Positions 8,316 to 19,642 of a DNA stretch of 64,000 bases are shown here, one piece after another (position 1 is the first letter of the stretch; every line of letters begins with the position of its first letter). Source of the DNA: Filobacillus milosensis (GTDB taxonomy: Bacteria > Bacillota > Bacilli > Bacillales > Alkalibacillaceae). Where the stretch lies: assembly GCF_004402015.1 (NCBI RefSeq), contig NZ_SOPW01000001.1:1-64000 (forward strand), given 5' to 3'. The notes beneath the pieces are model-generated. The model was not told where the DNA came from. It was given only the letters and a program-made list of their open reading frames with translations, and did no database searches. Position numbers and translations under genes: made by a program.

Positions 8316-8479
8316 TTCACTCACCCTTTTATAGAAAATAAGTGCTTCTTTTTGAAAAATCTTACTCATATTTATTATTATAACAGTTAGGACTAATAGC
8401 ATAATCCTCTAATTTTATGTTATTATCTATGATAGTGATAAATTTAAGTATTTTTTATAGAAAAAAGGGGAGTTGTAGC

Positions 8480-9586
8480 ATGTCTACGATTATTCACCGT
8501 AAAGACACTAGACCCGTTAAAGTCGGGGATGTAATCATTGGTGGTAAAGATGAAGTTATCATTCAATCAATGACCACAACGAAAACACATGATGTTGAAG
8601 CAACTGTTAATGAAATACATCGTTTAGAAGAAGCTGGATGTCAGATTGTTCGTGTTGCATGTCCTGATGACCGTGCAGCAGACGCTATTCCAGAAATTAA
8701 AAAACGTATTAATATACCACTTGTTGTTGATATTCACTTTAACTATAGATACGCCTTGAAAGCTATTGAAGGTGGAGCAGACAAAATCCGTATTAACCCA
8801 GGTAATATCGGTAAGCGCGAAAAAGTTGAAGAGGTTGTTAATGCAGCAAAAAAACGAGGTATTCCAATTCGTATTGGAGTTAACGCCGGTTCTCTAGAAA
8901 GACATTTACTAGAGAAGTATGGTTATCCAACAGCAGATGCCATGGTTGAAAGTGCTTTAGGACATATCAAAATCCTTGAGGACTTAGATTTCCACAATAT
9001 TATCGTGTCATTAAAAGCTTCTGATGTTAAATTAGCAACTGAAGCATATGAAAAAGCAGCAGAAGTCATTCCTTATCCTCTACACTTAGGTATTACTGAA
9101 TCAGGTACACTATTTGCCGGAACAGTAAAAAGTGCTGCTGGTTTAGGTGTTATTCTAAGTAAAGGTATCGGAAGTACACTTCGAATTTCATTAAGTGCCG
9201 ATCCGGTTGAAGAAGTTAAAGTAGCAAAAGAACTATTAAAATCATTTGGATTAGCTTCAAATGCTGCTACATTAATTTCATGCCCTACTTGTGGGCGTAT
9301 TGAAATTGATTTAATTAGTATTGCAAACGAAGTTGAAGAATATATCCAAAAGATTAAAGCGCCAATTAAAGTGGCAGTACTCGGTTGTGCTGTAAACGGT
9401 CCAGGTGAAGCACGTGAAGCTGATATTGGTATCGCAGGGGCACGTGGAGAAGGACTTCTATTTAGACATGGTGAAATTATTCGTAAGGTTCCAGAAGAAA
9501 CTATGGTTGATGAGTTGAAAAAAGAAGTCGATAAACTTGCTGAAGAACATTATAAAAAACAAGAAGAAGAAAAACAAAAAGCATAA
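8480..9586 (+). CDS. ispG: 4-hydroxy-3-methylbut-2-en-1-yl diphosphate synthase (IspG)
   Basis: The penultimate enzyme of the MEP isoprenoid pathway. It reduces MEcPP to HMBPP using a [4Fe-4S] cluster. From the ATG at 8480, which has an AAGGGGAG box, the protein has 368 residues. The cluster ligands are C268, C271, C303 and E310 in the motifs CPTCGR and NGPGE. An in-frame ATG 21 codons upstream has no binding site and adds an atypical extension. IspH, the next enzyme, lies 3.3 kb downstream. A bidirectional terminator follows. Confidence 0.96.
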   Translation: MSTIIHRKDTRPVKVGDVIIGGKDEVIIQSMTTTKTHDVEATVNEIHRLEEAGCQIVRVACPDDRAADAIPEIKKRINIPLVVDIHFNYRYALKAIEGGADKIRINPGNIGKREKVEEVVNAAKKRGIPIRIGVNAGSLERHLLEKYGYPTADAMVESALGHIKILEDLDFHNIIVSLKASDVKLATEAYEKAAEVIPYPLHLGITESGTLFAGTVKSAAGLGVILSKGIGSTLRISLSADPVEEVKVAKELLKSFGLASNAATLISCPTCGRIEIDLISIANEVEEYIQKIKAPIKVAVLGCAVNGPGEAREADIGIAGARGEGLLFRHGEIIRKVPEETMVDELKKEVDKLAEEHYKKQEEEKQKA

Positions 9587-9590
9587 TAGA

Positions 9591-9626
9591 AAACCCTTAC
9601 CGCTCAAAATTGAGCAGTAAGGGTTT
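9591..9626. terminator. Bidirectional terminator between ispG and yqfX
   Basis: AAACCCTTAC/GTAAGGGTTT plus GCTCA/TGAGC form a strong stem followed by seven T. The T run overlaps the stop codon of the converging yqfX gene. Confidence 0.85.
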
Positions 9627-9628
9627 TT

Positions 9629-10054
9629 TTACATTATAGGAAATACAAATAATCTCAGTGCAACAGCTAAAAGAGCTAAGCCAATTGCTATATTACCGAG
9701 GGTGTCAGCACCTCTTCTTTTGGCATATATACCCATTACAGCTCCTACAACTGCGAATAACAGGGTCCAAACAAAGAATGATAATAATGATACAACTAAT
9801 GCAATCCAACCCCAACCAGCATCTACATGTTCTTCAAATCGTGTTTCCTTTTCTTCTTTTCTAATTTTATCTTCATCTAATTCACTGGGGTTAAACGTTG
9901 CTGTTTCACTTGCGAATTCTGTATCTGGTCCAATATCTCTGGCTTCGTATTCTGTAAAATCATCATATACATTCTTTTGTTTTTCACCTTTATTAGGAAA
10001 ATAATCTTGATCATCGTCAAAACTATTCGGATATTTATCATCATAATCTGCCAT
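9629..10054 (-). CDS. yqfX: YqfX-like small membrane protein
   Basis: A 141-residue protein of unknown function. The first 75 residues are strongly acidic and hydrophilic. Two membrane segments follow (about 80-105 and 118-140), separated by a short RRG-containing loop. It sits next to ispG as yqfX does in B. subtilis. The start MADYDD at 10054 is chosen over a longer frame because a GTGAGGT box precedes it and the extension looks non-coding. Confidence 0.75.
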   Translation of the reverse strand: MADYDDKYPNSFDDDQDYFPNKGEKQKNVYDDFTEYEARDIGPDTEFASETATFNPSELDEDKIRKEEKETRFEEHVDAGWGWIALVVSLLSFFVWTLLFAVVGAVMGIYAKRRGADTLGNIAIGLALLAVALRLFVFPIM

Positions 10055-10200
10055 TATCTTATACCTCACTTTCCTCGTGATATTCTTAGTGTGTGAGGAA
10101 ATTTGTTTTTTACATAAGTAAATTTTGGAAAGCACCTCAATTTTTAATTTGATTTGCATATATATAGTGTTGAGTTTATTGAGAGGAGATTTCCAAACTT

Positions 10201-10473
10201 ATGTTAAAACAATTAATAAGAACGAGGTTATATGCCTCAACACCTGATGAAATTGTAAATTATGGAAAAAGGTATGGCATCAATATCACTCGAGGGCAAG
10301 CGACACAATTAATATCTTTCATAAAAAAAGAAACGATCGACCCCTTTTCAGCGCGGGATCGATCAAGAACTTTCCGATATGTTGAAACAAATATTGGTAA
10401 AAAAGAAGCACAACAAGCAGATCAACTGCTTAGACAGTTAGCTAAACAGTATAATTTAGATCATTTAATTTAA
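10201..10473 (+). CDS. yqfT: YqfT-like protein (DUF2624)
   Basis: A 90-residue protein in the position of B. subtilis yqfT, next to nfo. It is small, charged and helical, with no membrane segment, and its function is unknown. A GAGAGGAG box lies upstream of the ATG. Its TAA directly abuts the stop codon of the converging nfo gene, so each transcript must end inside the other gene. Confidence 0.8.
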   Translation: MLKQLIRTRLYASTPDEIVNYGKRYGINITRGQATQLISFIKKETIDPFSARDRSRTFRYVETNIGKKEAQQADQLLRQLAKQYNLDHLI

Positions 10474-11370
10474 CTACTGTTTCATAATCTTTTCTTTTAA
10501 ATCGGGGTCAAACTCACCTTTTTTAAGCATTTCTATTTCAAAAGCATAAGGTGGCTTTTTGTTCTTTTTATCTTCACCCACATAAGGTGTTTCTAAAATT
10601 TTAGGTAAATGCATTAAATCAGGATGATGAACTACTTTATGAATTGCATCAAAACCAATATGCCCAAATCCAATGTTTTCATGACGGTCTTTATGAGCTC
10701 CACATTCATTCTTACTATCGTTAATATGAATCACTTTCATTCGATCTAAACCAATTATATCATCGAATTCTTTCAAAACACCATCCAGGTCATTTACAAT
10801 ATCGTAGCCTGCATCATGGACGTGACATGTGTCAAAACATACGGATAGATGTTCATTATACTTAACACCATCAATGATTTTAGCGATTTCATCAAATGTT
10901 CTTCCACATTCAGACCCCTTACCGGCCATTGTTTCTAATGCAATTTGAACATGTTGATCTTTTTGAAGGATTTGATTCAACCCTTCAATAATTTTTTCAA
11001 TACCTGCATCTGCTCCGGCACCAACATGAGCACCCGGGTGTAATACAATTTGTTTGGCACCTAATGCTTCTGTACGGTCAATTTCAGACTGTAAAAAGTT
11101 AACACCTAATTCAAATGTTGCAGGTTTTGTTGTATTACCGATATTAATAATATAAGGGGCATGTACAATAAATTCTTCTATACCATGCTCCTTCATATGT
11201 TGTTGTCCGGCCTCAATGTTTAATTCTTCAATATCTTTTCTCCTTGTATTTTGTGGCGCACCCGTGTAAATCATAAATGTATTTGCATCATATGACACAG
11301 CTTCTTCACTTGATGCTAATAACATTTTTTTACCACTCATCGATACGTGTGACCCTAACTTCAAAGTCAT
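10474..11370 (-). CDS. nfo: Endonuclease IV (AP endonuclease)
   Basis: Cuts DNA at abasic sites in base excision repair, using three zinc ions in a TIM barrel. The 298 residues match the family. The visible zinc-site motifs include HPGAH (near residue 110), [22 protein letters not shown] and [20 protein letters not shown]. The ATG has a GAGGAG box and begins right after the cshB stop, so the two genes form one transcript. Confidence 0.96.
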   Translation of the reverse strand: MTLKLGSHVSMSGKKMLLASSEEAVSYDANTFMIYTGAPQNTRRKDIEELNIEAGQQHMKEHGIEEFIVHAPYIINIGNTTKPATFELGVNFLQSEIDRTEALGAKQIVLHPGAHVGAGADAGIEKIIEGLNQILQKDQHVQIALETMAGKGSECGRTFDEIAKIIDGVKYNEHLSVCFDTCHVHDAGYDIVNDLDGVLKEFDDIIGLDRMKVIHINDSKNECGAHKDRHENIGFGHIGFDAIHKVVHHPDLMHLPKILETPYVGEDKKNKKPPYAFEIEMLKKGEFDPDLKEKIMKQ

Positions 11371-12696
11371 TTACTTTCTCCTCCCCTTGTTCATCTTTTT
11401 GAATTTCTCTCTTTTCAATTGTTTTTTGATTTGTTCTTTCTCTTGTTTCATTTTCTTCTTATAGCCTGGCTTAATTTTTTTACGCTTTCTTACTTTTTTC
11501 CATGCTTCTTTCTCAAGTTCATTTTCATGCTCTTTTCTTTTCTCTCTAACATTCCATTCTTTAACCGGAGCCCATTCTCCATTTTTGATGTCAAAGTTAT
11601 GGAATTCGATGCCTGTTTCCTCAAGTTTTTCAATTAGAGGTAAATCTTTTTCATCATAAAATGTTACAGCAGTACCCTTATTGCCAGCTCGAGCAGTTCT
11701 TCCAACACGGTGAGTGTAAGTCTCAACATCTTGCGGGAACTCTGCATTAAATACATGACTTACACCTGGTATATCAATACCTCGAGCTGCTAAATCAGTA
11801 GCAACGATATATTGAAATTTTAAATTTCGCAAGTCATTTAATACTCGCTTACGTTCACGCGGCTTCAAACCACCATGTATAATCCCGGCTTCTAATCCTT
11901 TATTTAATAATTCTTCACGTAATTCATCAGCATGCTCTTTTTTATTTACAAATATCAATGCAATGTATGGATGAATTAGTTTTGTTGATTCAATGATTAA
12001 TTCGGCTGCATTTCGATGACGTCTTGGAATCAATCGATGTTCTAAATTTTTATTGTATGATTCATCATCTATAACAATATAATTAGGATTAATTAAGTAT
12101 TTCTTTAAAAATGGTTGAAGCTTCTTGGGAATAGTTGCTGAAAATACCAATGTCTGTACATCTTCATACATACGACCCAGTATTTGGTCAACTTCTTCAA
12201 TTAGTCCGAGGTCAATTAATAGATCCGCTTCATCAATAACAACACTGTTAACAGTTGAGGGATTAATTGCATTTTCATTGATAAAATCTAAAATACGACC
12301 TGGTGTACCGACAATGACGTGTGGCTGTTTTGAGAACTTTTGCAGCTCTCTTTCCTTATCAGTTCCACCAATAACTAGCCTGGCAGAAAACTGACCTTCT
12401 TCAGTGAAATCCATCATTTTTTTAACTTCATGAAAAATTTGCATGGCCAATTCACGAGTTGGTGCAATAATCATTTTTTGGACACTCTGGTCCTCTAAAT
12501 TTAATTGATCAATTAACGGAATTAAATAAGCATGTGTTTTACCTGTTCCAGTTTGTGATTGACCAATAATATTTTCATTTCTAAGAGCAGATGGAATCAC
12601 ACGATGCTGTATTTCTGTTGGCTGTTTAAACTGCAATTGATTAATAATGTTTAACATGTTTTGACTAACTTGATACGATTGAAAATAACGTTTCAT
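11371..12696 (-). CDS. cshB: DEAD-box RNA helicase CshB
   Basis: An ATP-dependent RNA helicase of the cold-shock type. The 441 residues compare with 438 for B. subtilis CshB. Motifs in order are a Q-motif region, GQSQTGTGKT (Walker A), PTRELAMQ, GTPGR, DEAD, SAT, and HRVGRTAR (motif VI). A highly basic Lys/Arg-rich tail follows. I chose the start at 12696, which has AAGGAG ten bases upstream. The ATG three codons earlier sits too close to that box. It is co-transcribed with nfo. Confidence 0.94.
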   Translation of the reverse strand: MKRYFQSYQVSQNMLNIINQLQFKQPTEIQHRVIPSALRNENIIGQSQTGTGKTHAYLIPLIDQLNLEDQSVQKMIIAPTRELAMQIFHEVKKMMDFTEEGQFSARLVIGGTDKERELQKFSKQPHVIVGTPGRILDFINENAINPSTVNSVVIDEADLLIDLGLIEEVDQILGRMYEDVQTLVFSATIPKKLQPFLKKYLINPNYIVIDDESYNKNLEHRLIPRRHRNAAELIIESTKLIHPYIALIFVNKKEHADELREELLNKGLEAGIIHGGLKPRERKRVLNDLRNLKFQYIVATDLAARGIDIPGVSHVFNAEFPQDVETYTHRVGRTARAGNKGTAVTFYDEKDLPLIEKLEETGIEFHNFDIKNGEWAPVKEWNVREKRKEHENELEKEAWKKVRKRKKIKPGYKKKMKQEKEQIKKQLKREKFKKMNKGRRK

Positions 12697-12837
12697 TTTA
12701 TTCATTCTCCTTTTAACTCTAACATGTTTCATTATAAAGGAGACATACCTCAAATGCCACTAGAATAAACATTTTGTCAAGAGAGCCTATAACCATTATA
12801 ATAGGCATAGATAGTATGAAATGGGGAGGCCATTTTA

Positions 12838-13803
12838 ATGGAAGTAATAAAAATTGCTCCTAGAGGTTATTGCTATGGAGTTGTTGATGCTATGGTCATC
12901 GCAAGCAATGCCGCAAAGGACCCAAACTTGCCAAGACCGATCTACATTTTAGGAATGATCGTTCACAATAGTCATGTAACTAAAGCGTTTAAAGATGAAG
13001 GTATTGTTACTCTTGACCAAAAAGGAAAAAGCCGTCTTGAGTTATTGAAGGATATAAATGAAGGTACTGTAGTATTTACTGCGCATGGTGTATCACCTGA
13101 AGTAAAAGAAATTGCTGAAAACAAAGGGCTTACAGTACTTGATGCCACCTGCCCGGATGTAACACGTACTCATGACCTTATTCGTGAAAAGGTAGCAGAA
13201 GGTTATGAAGTTGTCTACATTGGCAAAAAAGGACATCCAGAGCCTGAAGGTGCAGTTGGTGTTGAACCTGGTCACGTTCATCTAATTACTACTGAAGAGG
13301 ACGCTGGGCAATTAGATTTTGACGAAAACACTAAAATTATTGTTACGAACCAAACGACAATGAGTCAGTGGGATGTTTATGATGTCATGCTGAAAGTTCA
13401 AGAATTGTATCCTCAAACTGAAATGGTTCAAGAAATTTGCATGGCAACACAAGTTCGACAAGAAGCTGTGGCGGAACAAGCCAAAGATGCTGATTTAACT
13501 CTAGTTGTAGGTGATCCTATGAGCAATAACTCTAACCGTTTAGCACAAGTTTCTAAGCAAATTGCTGGTACGGAAGCTTATCGCATAGCCGATGTATCAG
13601 AAATCGATCTAGATTGGTTAAAAGGTTGTAAAAAAGTTGCTATCACAGCAGGAGCTTCAACACCTACTCCAATTACAAAAGAAGTCATTCGTTTCATCGA
13701 AAATTATAACCCTGAAGATCAGGAAACATGGGTTAAAGAATCTAAAGTTACAAACAACAAAATTTTACCAAAAGTAAAACCTAAAAAGAAAAAGCGCGCA
13801 TAA
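12838..13803 (+). CDS. ispH: 4-hydroxy-3-methylbut-2-enyl diphosphate reductase (IspH)
   Basis: The last MEP-pathway enzyme, converting HMBPP to IPP and DMAPP with an iron-sulfur cluster. The 321 residues include cluster ligands C12, C105 and C201, substrate histidines H43 and H83, and the GHPEPEG motif. The C-terminus is a lysine-rich tail. A GGGGAGG box precedes the ATG. It is divergent from cshB. B. subtilis has yqfQ between these genes, but it is absent here. A strong terminator follows. Confidence 0.96.
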   Translation: MEVIKIAPRGYCYGVVDAMVIASNAAKDPNLPRPIYILGMIVHNSHVTKAFKDEGIVTLDQKGKSRLELLKDINEGTVVFTAHGVSPEVKEIAENKGLTVLDATCPDVTRTHDLIREKVAEGYEVVYIGKKGHPEPEGAVGVEPGHVHLITTEEDAGQLDFDENTKIIVTNQTTMSQWDVYDVMLKVQELYPQTEMVQEICMATQVRQEAVAEQAKDADLTLVVGDPMSNNSNRLAQVSKQIAGTEAYRIADVSEIDLDWLKGCKKVAITAGASTPTPITKEVIRFIENYNPEDQETWVKESKVTNNKILPKVKPKKKKRA

Positions 13804-13830
13804 TTATGGCAGCATATATATTAAGTTCAC

Positions 13831-13867
13831 AAAAGCACTCGTTATATACGAGTGCTTTTGTTTTTTT
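13831..13867 (+). terminator. Terminator after ispH
   Basis: AAAAGCACTCG and CGAGTGCTTTT form an 11-bp stem followed by a long T run. Confidence 0.9.
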
Positions 13868-13884
13868 AAACCTTTTTATTATCC

Positions 13885-14039
13885 CTAAGAGAAATACTAA
13901 ATTATCTACAAGAAGAAACCTCTATTCTACAAGAACTTTTAACCTTGCTATGAGAAAAAATCTATTTCCTACGAGAACTTTTAGTCGTTCTATAAGAAAT
14001 TAAGTGAACACTACAAGAAATATTCTCCACTTTACAATA
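13885..14039. repeat. Array of at least seven units with an exact 21-bp step
   Basis: The 9-mer CTA(C/T)(A/G)AGAA or a close variant starts at 13885, 13906, 13927, 13948, 13969, 13990 and 14011. A degenerate copy lies near 14032. The step is exactly 21 bp each time. The other 12 bases vary, although units 3 and 5 share CTTTTA after the 9-mer and units 2 and 4 resemble each other. The array lies between the terminators of ispH and guaA. It is not in a credible gene. Confidence 0.85.
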
Positions 14040-14050
14040 AAATCCAAACA

Positions 14051-14082
14051 AAAACCAGCTATGATTTAACATAGCTGGTTTT
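14051..14082 (-). terminator. Terminator after guaA
   Basis: AAAACCAGCTATG and CATAGCTGGTTTT form a perfect 13-bp stem with a 6-base loop. Confidence 0.9.
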
Positions 14083-14096
14083 ATCACTTCATAATC

Positions 14097-15635
14097 TTAT
14101 TCCCATTCAATTGTTGACGGGGGCTTACTCGTAATATCATAAACAACACGGTTAATATGACTAACTTCATTAACCATTCTCGTTGATATCTGTTCTAAAA
14201 CATCAAACGGTATCCTTGCCCAATCTGATGTCATTCCATCTACAGAAGTAACTGCTCTTATGGCAATCGTATGATCATAAGTTCGTTGATCTCCCATAAC
14301 CCCTACACTTTGAACTCCAGGTAACACCGTAAAGTACTGCCATACATCACGATTTAAATTATTATTTTTAATTTCTTCACGTAATATAGCATCTGATTCT
14401 CTAACAATCTCTAATTTCTGTTCGGTAATCTCACCTAATACTCGAATAGCTAATCCTGGTCCCGGGAAAGGTTGACGCCAAACAATATGTTTTGGTATAC
14501 CTAGTTCTTCTCCAAGTTTTCGAACCTCATCTTTAAATAATGTGTTTAACGGTTCAATTAAATCAAATTCCATTCGCTCTGGAAGCCCACCTACATTATG
14601 GTGTGACTTAATCGTTTGAGCAGTTTTCGTACCACTTTCAATAATATCTGTATAGAGCGTACCCTGCGCTAAGAAAGCAATATCTTTTAATTTATTGGAT
14701 TCATCTTCAAAAACATAAATAAACTCATTACCGATAATCTTGCGCTTTTGTTCTGGGTCTGAGACGCCTTTTAATTTTCCTAGGAAGCGATCTTTAGCGT
14801 CTATTTTTAAGACATTCATATTGAATCCTTCACTGAACATTGTCATAACATCTTCAGCTTCGTTCTTTCTTAATAACCCATGATCCACAAAAATACATGT
14901 CAATTGATCACCTATAGCTTTATGAAGAAGAACTGCTACAACAGAAGAATCGACACCGCCACTTAATGCACATAGTACTTTTCTTCCTTTAACTTGTTCA
15001 CGAATTTTCTCAACTTCAATATCTATGAAATTCTCCATTGTCCATTCGCCGTGGCAATTACAGATATTCATAACAAAATTCTTTAATAGATCATTTCCGT
15101 ATTCAGAATGCTTTACTTCTGGATGAAATTGTACGCCATACAATTGTCTGTCTTCATCACTGAATGCAGCTATTGGACATGATGGGTTAAATGCATCTAC
15201 TGTGAAACTTTCAGGTGCTTCAGTTACATGATCGCCATGACTCATCCATACTTGTTGTTCCTTAGGTAAAGTCGCAAATAGACTAGAATTTGTTTCTCTT
15301 GTAATCAGAGCTTTTCCATATTCTCTCTTTCCTGCTTGACCAACATTTCCACCAAAATGATGAGCGATAAGCTGCATACCATAACAGATTCCTAAAATGG
15401 GTACTCCTAATTGAAATATTTCTTCATCAATAGTAAATGCGTCTTCTCCATAAACACTATTTGGTCCACCTGATAGAATAATGCCGGTTGGATTTAACTC
15501 TTTAATTTCGTCAGCTGTTAAATCATGGGGGTGTAATTCACTAAAAACACCAAATTCACGAATACGACGAGTGATTAGTTGATTGTATTGACTTCCATAA
15601 TCCAACACAATAATTTTTTCATTAATTTCTTGCAT
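14097..15635 (-). CDS. guaA: GMP synthase (glutamine-hydrolysing)
   Basis: Aminates XMP to GMP using glutamine and ATP. The 512 residues contain a class I amidotransferase domain with the C84, H171, E173 triad. An ATP-pyrophosphatase domain with SGGVDS (225-230) and a C-terminal dimerisation domain ending in IEWE follow. The ATG has a GTGAGGTG box. A guanine riboswitch with a terminator stem lies in the leader, so transcription should fall when guanine is abundant. guaB lies directly upstream. Confidence 0.97.
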   Translation of the reverse strand: MQEINEKIIVLDYGSQYNQLITRRIREFGVFSELHPHDLTADEIKELNPTGIILSGGPNSVYGEDAFTIDEEIFQLGVPILGICYGMQLIAHHFGGNVGQAGKREYGKALITRETNSSLFATLPKEQQVWMSHGDHVTEAPESFTVDAFNPSCPIAAFSDEDRQLYGVQFHPEVKHSEYGNDLLKNFVMNICNCHGEWTMENFIDIEVEKIREQVKGRKVLCALSGGVDSSVVAVLLHKAIGDQLTCIFVDHGLLRKNEAEDVMTMFSEGFNMNVLKIDAKDRFLGKLKGVSDPEQKRKIIGNEFIYVFEDESNKLKDIAFLAQGTLYTDIIESGTKTAQTIKSHHNVGGLPERMEFDLIEPLNTLFKDEVRKLGEELGIPKHIVWRQPFPGPGLAIRVLGEITEQKLEIVRESDAILREEIKNNNLNRDVWQYFTVLPGVQSVGVMGDQRTYDHTIAIRAVTSVDGMTSDWARIPFDVLEQISTRMVNEVSHINRVVYDITSKPPSTIEWE

Positions 15636-15663
15636 TTATTTCACCTCACACTTGTTTCAAACC

Positions 15664-15708
15664 CTAAAAAAATAGAATTCTGCCTAAAACTACAAAGGCA
15701 GAATTCTA
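15664..15708 (-). terminator. Regulated terminator of the guaA riboswitch
   Basis: TAGAATTCTGCCT (15673-15685) pairs perfectly with AGGCAGAATTCTA (15696-15708), and seven T follow on the minus strand. Its position between the aptamer and guaA makes it the likely expression platform. Confidence 0.85.
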
Positions 15709-15724
15709 AATAAGAATTTCAAAC

Positions 15725-15793
15725 CTTCATAGTCAGGTTGTTTACGGCAACCTGGTAGAGACTTTCGCCCCATATTGGCGAGTATATATGAAG
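15725..15793 (-). promoter_or_regulatory. Guanine-type purine riboswitch aptamer
   Basis: The minus strand shows the purine riboswitch core in order: CTTCATA closing stem, AATATGG, TCTACC, CCGTAAA and CCTGACTATGAAG. The kissing-loop stems are present. The specificity base in GACTATG is C, which selects guanine; adenine sensors have GATTATG. It lies about 90 bases upstream of guaA and is followed by a terminator stem. Confidence 0.93.
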
Positions 15794-15830
15794 AATCCGA
15801 TTTTTATAAAAGGGTTTGGTTTATTAATTT

Positions 15831-17315
<1,485 letters not shown>

Positions 17316-17329
17316 TTATATTTTCAATA

Positions 17330-17358
17330 AGATTATCAACGCTTAAAGATTATGTCAA
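17330..17358 (-). promoter_or_regulatory. Predicted sigma-A promoter of guaB
   Basis: On the minus strand TTGACA (17353-17358) and TAATCT (17330-17335) are spaced by exactly 17 bases, about 32 bases before the guaB start codon. Confidence 0.65.
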
Positions 17359-17424
17359 CAAAGAGGCGATATTTAAAAAGATTCTAAATAAACAGATAAT
17401 AGGCAAACCTAAATTGGTTTACTT

Positions 17425-18534
17425 TTAAATTAATCTAAATGGTTCAGTGATTTTTTCCGAGGAGATATATTCAACGTTTAAGTGATGGCTTCTTTCACTA
17501 AGAATTTTAGCTAATTCTGTTTTCATCACTTTCTCAATATGGTGACCTGGGTCAATCATAGATAATCCCATACCCAGTGCATCATGAGCTGTATGATAAT
17601 AAATGTCACCTGTGATTAACACATCAGCCCCTTTAACTTTTGCGTGATGGATATATTTGTTTCCATCGCCACCAATCACTGCTACATTTTTAACAGTTTT
17701 TGAAGAATCACCCACCATTCTTACAAATGGAACGTCGAATGCTTCTTTAACTTGCTCAGAAAAATCCTTTAAACTGACTGGTTGATCTAATTTTCCAATA
17801 CGTCCTAGCCCTCGTGTAAATCCTTCTAATTTCTCTGGAAAAACATCATAAGCCATTTCCTCATAAGGATGTGCTTCAATTGCAGCTTTGATAACCTCAT
17901 CTAAAATACTTGCAGGGACTATTGTCTCCATTTTTATTTCGGAAACCTTTTCTAAGTCACCTTGATTACCAATATACGGATCAGCACCTTCTAAAGGTTT
18001 AAACGTACCAGTTCCATGCATATTGAATGTGCAGTGACTATAATCACCAATATGACCAGCTCCAGCGTCAGATAAAGCATCGCGCAACTGATCTTCATGA
18101 GTGTCAGGGACATAAATTACTAACTTATATAATGAATCTTCACCGGTTTGGACAAGAACTTCTGAATCAGTAATATTGAGTTGATTCATCAACATATCAT
18201 TTACCCCACCACTAGCAATATCAAGATTTGTGTGGGTAGCATAAACAGAAATATTGTGCTTCAATAGTTTCTGTACAATTCGTCCTTTTTCTGAGTTAGT
18301 ATCAATAGATTTTAATGGCTTAAAAATTAATGGATGATGAGCCACTATTAAATCAACATTTTTTTCTACAGCTTCATCAACGACTTCTTCAAGAACATCT
18401 AAAGCGACCATTACATTTTTCACTTTAGAGTCCATGCTTCCCACATGTAACCCAATGGGGTCACCATCAAATGCATAGGATTTTGGAGCAAAATCTTCTA
18501 GAACTTTTATTACGTCTTTAACTGTTGTTGTCAT
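17425..18534 (-). CDS. yqfO: NIF3-family dinuclear metal protein YqfO
   Basis: A 369-residue NIF3-like protein with the metal-site motif AHHPLIFKP near residue 65 and a second GDIYYHTAHDA motif near the C-terminus. A PII-like domain (about 130-230) is inserted in the middle, as in the Bacillus orthologue. In other bacteria the family is linked to GTP cyclohydrolase or to metal handling, and the true role is unsettled. Its start overlaps the trmK end by 17 bases, so they are translated from one mRNA. Confidence 0.9.
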   Translation of the reverse strand: MTTTVKDVIKVLEDFAPKSYAFDGDPIGLHVGSMDSKVKNVMVALDVLEEVVDEAVEKNVDLIVAHHPLIFKPLKSIDTNSEKGRIVQKLLKHNISVYATHTNLDIASGGVNDMLMNQLNITDSEVLVQTGEDSLYKLVIYVPDTHEDQLRDALSDAGAGHIGDYSHCTFNMHGTGTFKPLEGADPYIGNQGDLEKVSEIKMETIVPASILDEVIKAAIEAHPYEEMAYDVFPEKLEGFTRGLGRIGKLDQPVSLKDFSEQVKEAFDVPFVRMVGDSSKTVKNVAVIGGDGNKYIHHAKVKGADVLITGDIYYHTAHDALGMGLSMIDPGHHIEKVMKTELAKILSERSHHLNVEYISSEKITEPFRLI

Positions 18535-19225
18535 TTTCTATCTCCTCCTCGATCCATTGAACTTGTTTACTAAAATAATCAATTTTTTCATAATTGATGT
18601 TTTGTGCATTTTTCATTTGATCTATAATTTTATATTTTTTATTTAAAACATGTTGCCACTTCTCATAGAATACTTCATTTTTATTTTCAATTAAGTGAGG
18701 GCCTAGATACATTTCTTTCTCTGAATAATTAACCATATTTATCGTTGGTTCCAGGACTAATATTTCATAAATATAGCCTTCATCATCGATTATTTCTTCA
18801 GCAATAATTTCATACTTTTCTTCAACAGCGAACTCTCTGATTGCATGTGCGTCAATATTCGGTTGCAACACTAATCGTTTAACATGGGGTAGCTTGTCTT
18901 TTCCGTCAGCTAGAATCTTGGCAATTAATGTGCCTCCCATACCTGCTATTGTAATACAATCAGCTTCCCCTTTATCTAAAACACTTAAACCATCACCTAA
19001 TCTAACATCAATCTGATTCTCTAGTTCATACTTTTCAACTTGTTTCTTTGCAGCTAAGTATGGGCCTTCATTTACTTCTCCAGCGATTGCAAATAAATCA
19101 GGGTTTTGCAAACAAACATAGCATGGCAAATAAGCATGATCAGAACCTATATCAGCGATAACTTTAATATCATCATGTATGTAATAAGCTACTCTTCTTA
19201 ACCTTTTAGATAATAATTCATTCAT
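18518..19225 (-). CDS. trmK: tRNA (adenine22-N1)-methyltransferase TrmK
   Basis: A class I SAM methyltransferase that modifies A22 in tRNAs. The 235 residues include motif I ADIGSDHAYLP and the TIAGMGG motif. The C-terminus is a helical, charged tail. I chose the ATG at 19225, with an AGGAAG box seven bases before it. The open frame extends upstream through repeat copy B, but that part is not coding. It overlaps yqfO downstream. Confidence 0.93.
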   Translation of the reverse strand: MNELLSKRLRRVAYYIHDDIKVIADIGSDHAYLPCYVCLQNPDLFAIAGEVNEGPYLAAKKQVEKYELENQIDVRLGDGLSVLDKGEADCITIAGMGGTLIAKILADGKDKLPHVKRLVLQPNIDAHAIREFAVEEKYEIIAEEIIDDEGYIYEILVLEPTINMVNYSEKEMYLGPHLIENKNEVFYEKWQHVLNKKYKIIDQMKNAQNINYEKIDYFSKQVQWIEEEIENDNNS

Positions 19226-19316
19226 ATAACATCTTCCTGTTCTTTGTATCTTTATGTGTGTGGTAATGTTAAAGCTTAATGTTGATATTATAAAGAAAGA
19301 AGTAAGTAGGTTTTTT

Positions 19317-19577
19317 TCTACGAAAAGCGGAAGGCGGCGACTCCTGCGGGAACAGCACGAGCGAAAATCACGCGGGATGTACCTTCGTCTACTAGTAATG
19401 CTTCGCAGTAGGCTTCCTCGGTACAAAGATGCAGTGGAGAATATTCATAGATGTTCCTTCGCTGAGGCCGTGCCCGCGGTCGGCTAATGTCGGTCACGTC
19501 CTGTGACCAACGCCGACACTTGACCGTCCAGGTCTTCGGAAAGCGTCCGCCTGCAGCGATTCGTAGAATCAACAACT
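19317..19577. repeat. Mosaic GC-rich palindromic element, copy B
   Basis: This copy occupies the gap of about 400 bp between trmK and cccA. A core arm AGGCGGCGACTCCTGCGGGA leads, and the other arm GCGTCCGCCTGCAGC closes. A hairpin module (about 19479-19539) sits inside the right arm, not the left. TCTACGAA (19317-19324) and TTCGTAGA (19560-19567) extend the palindrome. Beyond it the sequence matches the outer flank of copy A. Confidence 0.85.
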
Positions 19578-19601
19578 AACTTTAACAGAGACAAGTGTAA
19601 A

Positions 19602-19636
19602 AAAGTCCAGAAACAAGTAGTTTGCTTCTGGACTTT
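19602..19636 (-). terminator. Terminator after cccA
   Basis: AAAGTCCAGAA and TTCTGGACTTT form a stem, and T-rich sequence follows on the minus strand. Repeat copy B begins just beyond it. Confidence 0.8.
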
Positions 19637-19642
19637 AATTAA

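Noticed and set aside
8417-8479. Upstream ATG start of ispG
   Set aside because: The extra 21 residues are hydrophobic and atypical. The internal ATG at 8480 has a strong binding site and gives the family N-terminus.
13806-14003. A 65-codon frame with a heptad-like Arg-rich repeat after ispH
   Set aside because: The peptide repeat is only the 21-bp DNA array read in frame. The frame runs through the ispH terminator and has no ribosome binding site.
13885-14039. CRISPR array
   Set aside because: Only about nine of 21 bases are conserved, there are no 25-40 bp unique spacers, and no cas genes are near.
19254-19575. Open frames on both strands through repeat copy B
   Set aside because: They are produced by the GC-rich palindromic repeat and are not kept in the other copies.
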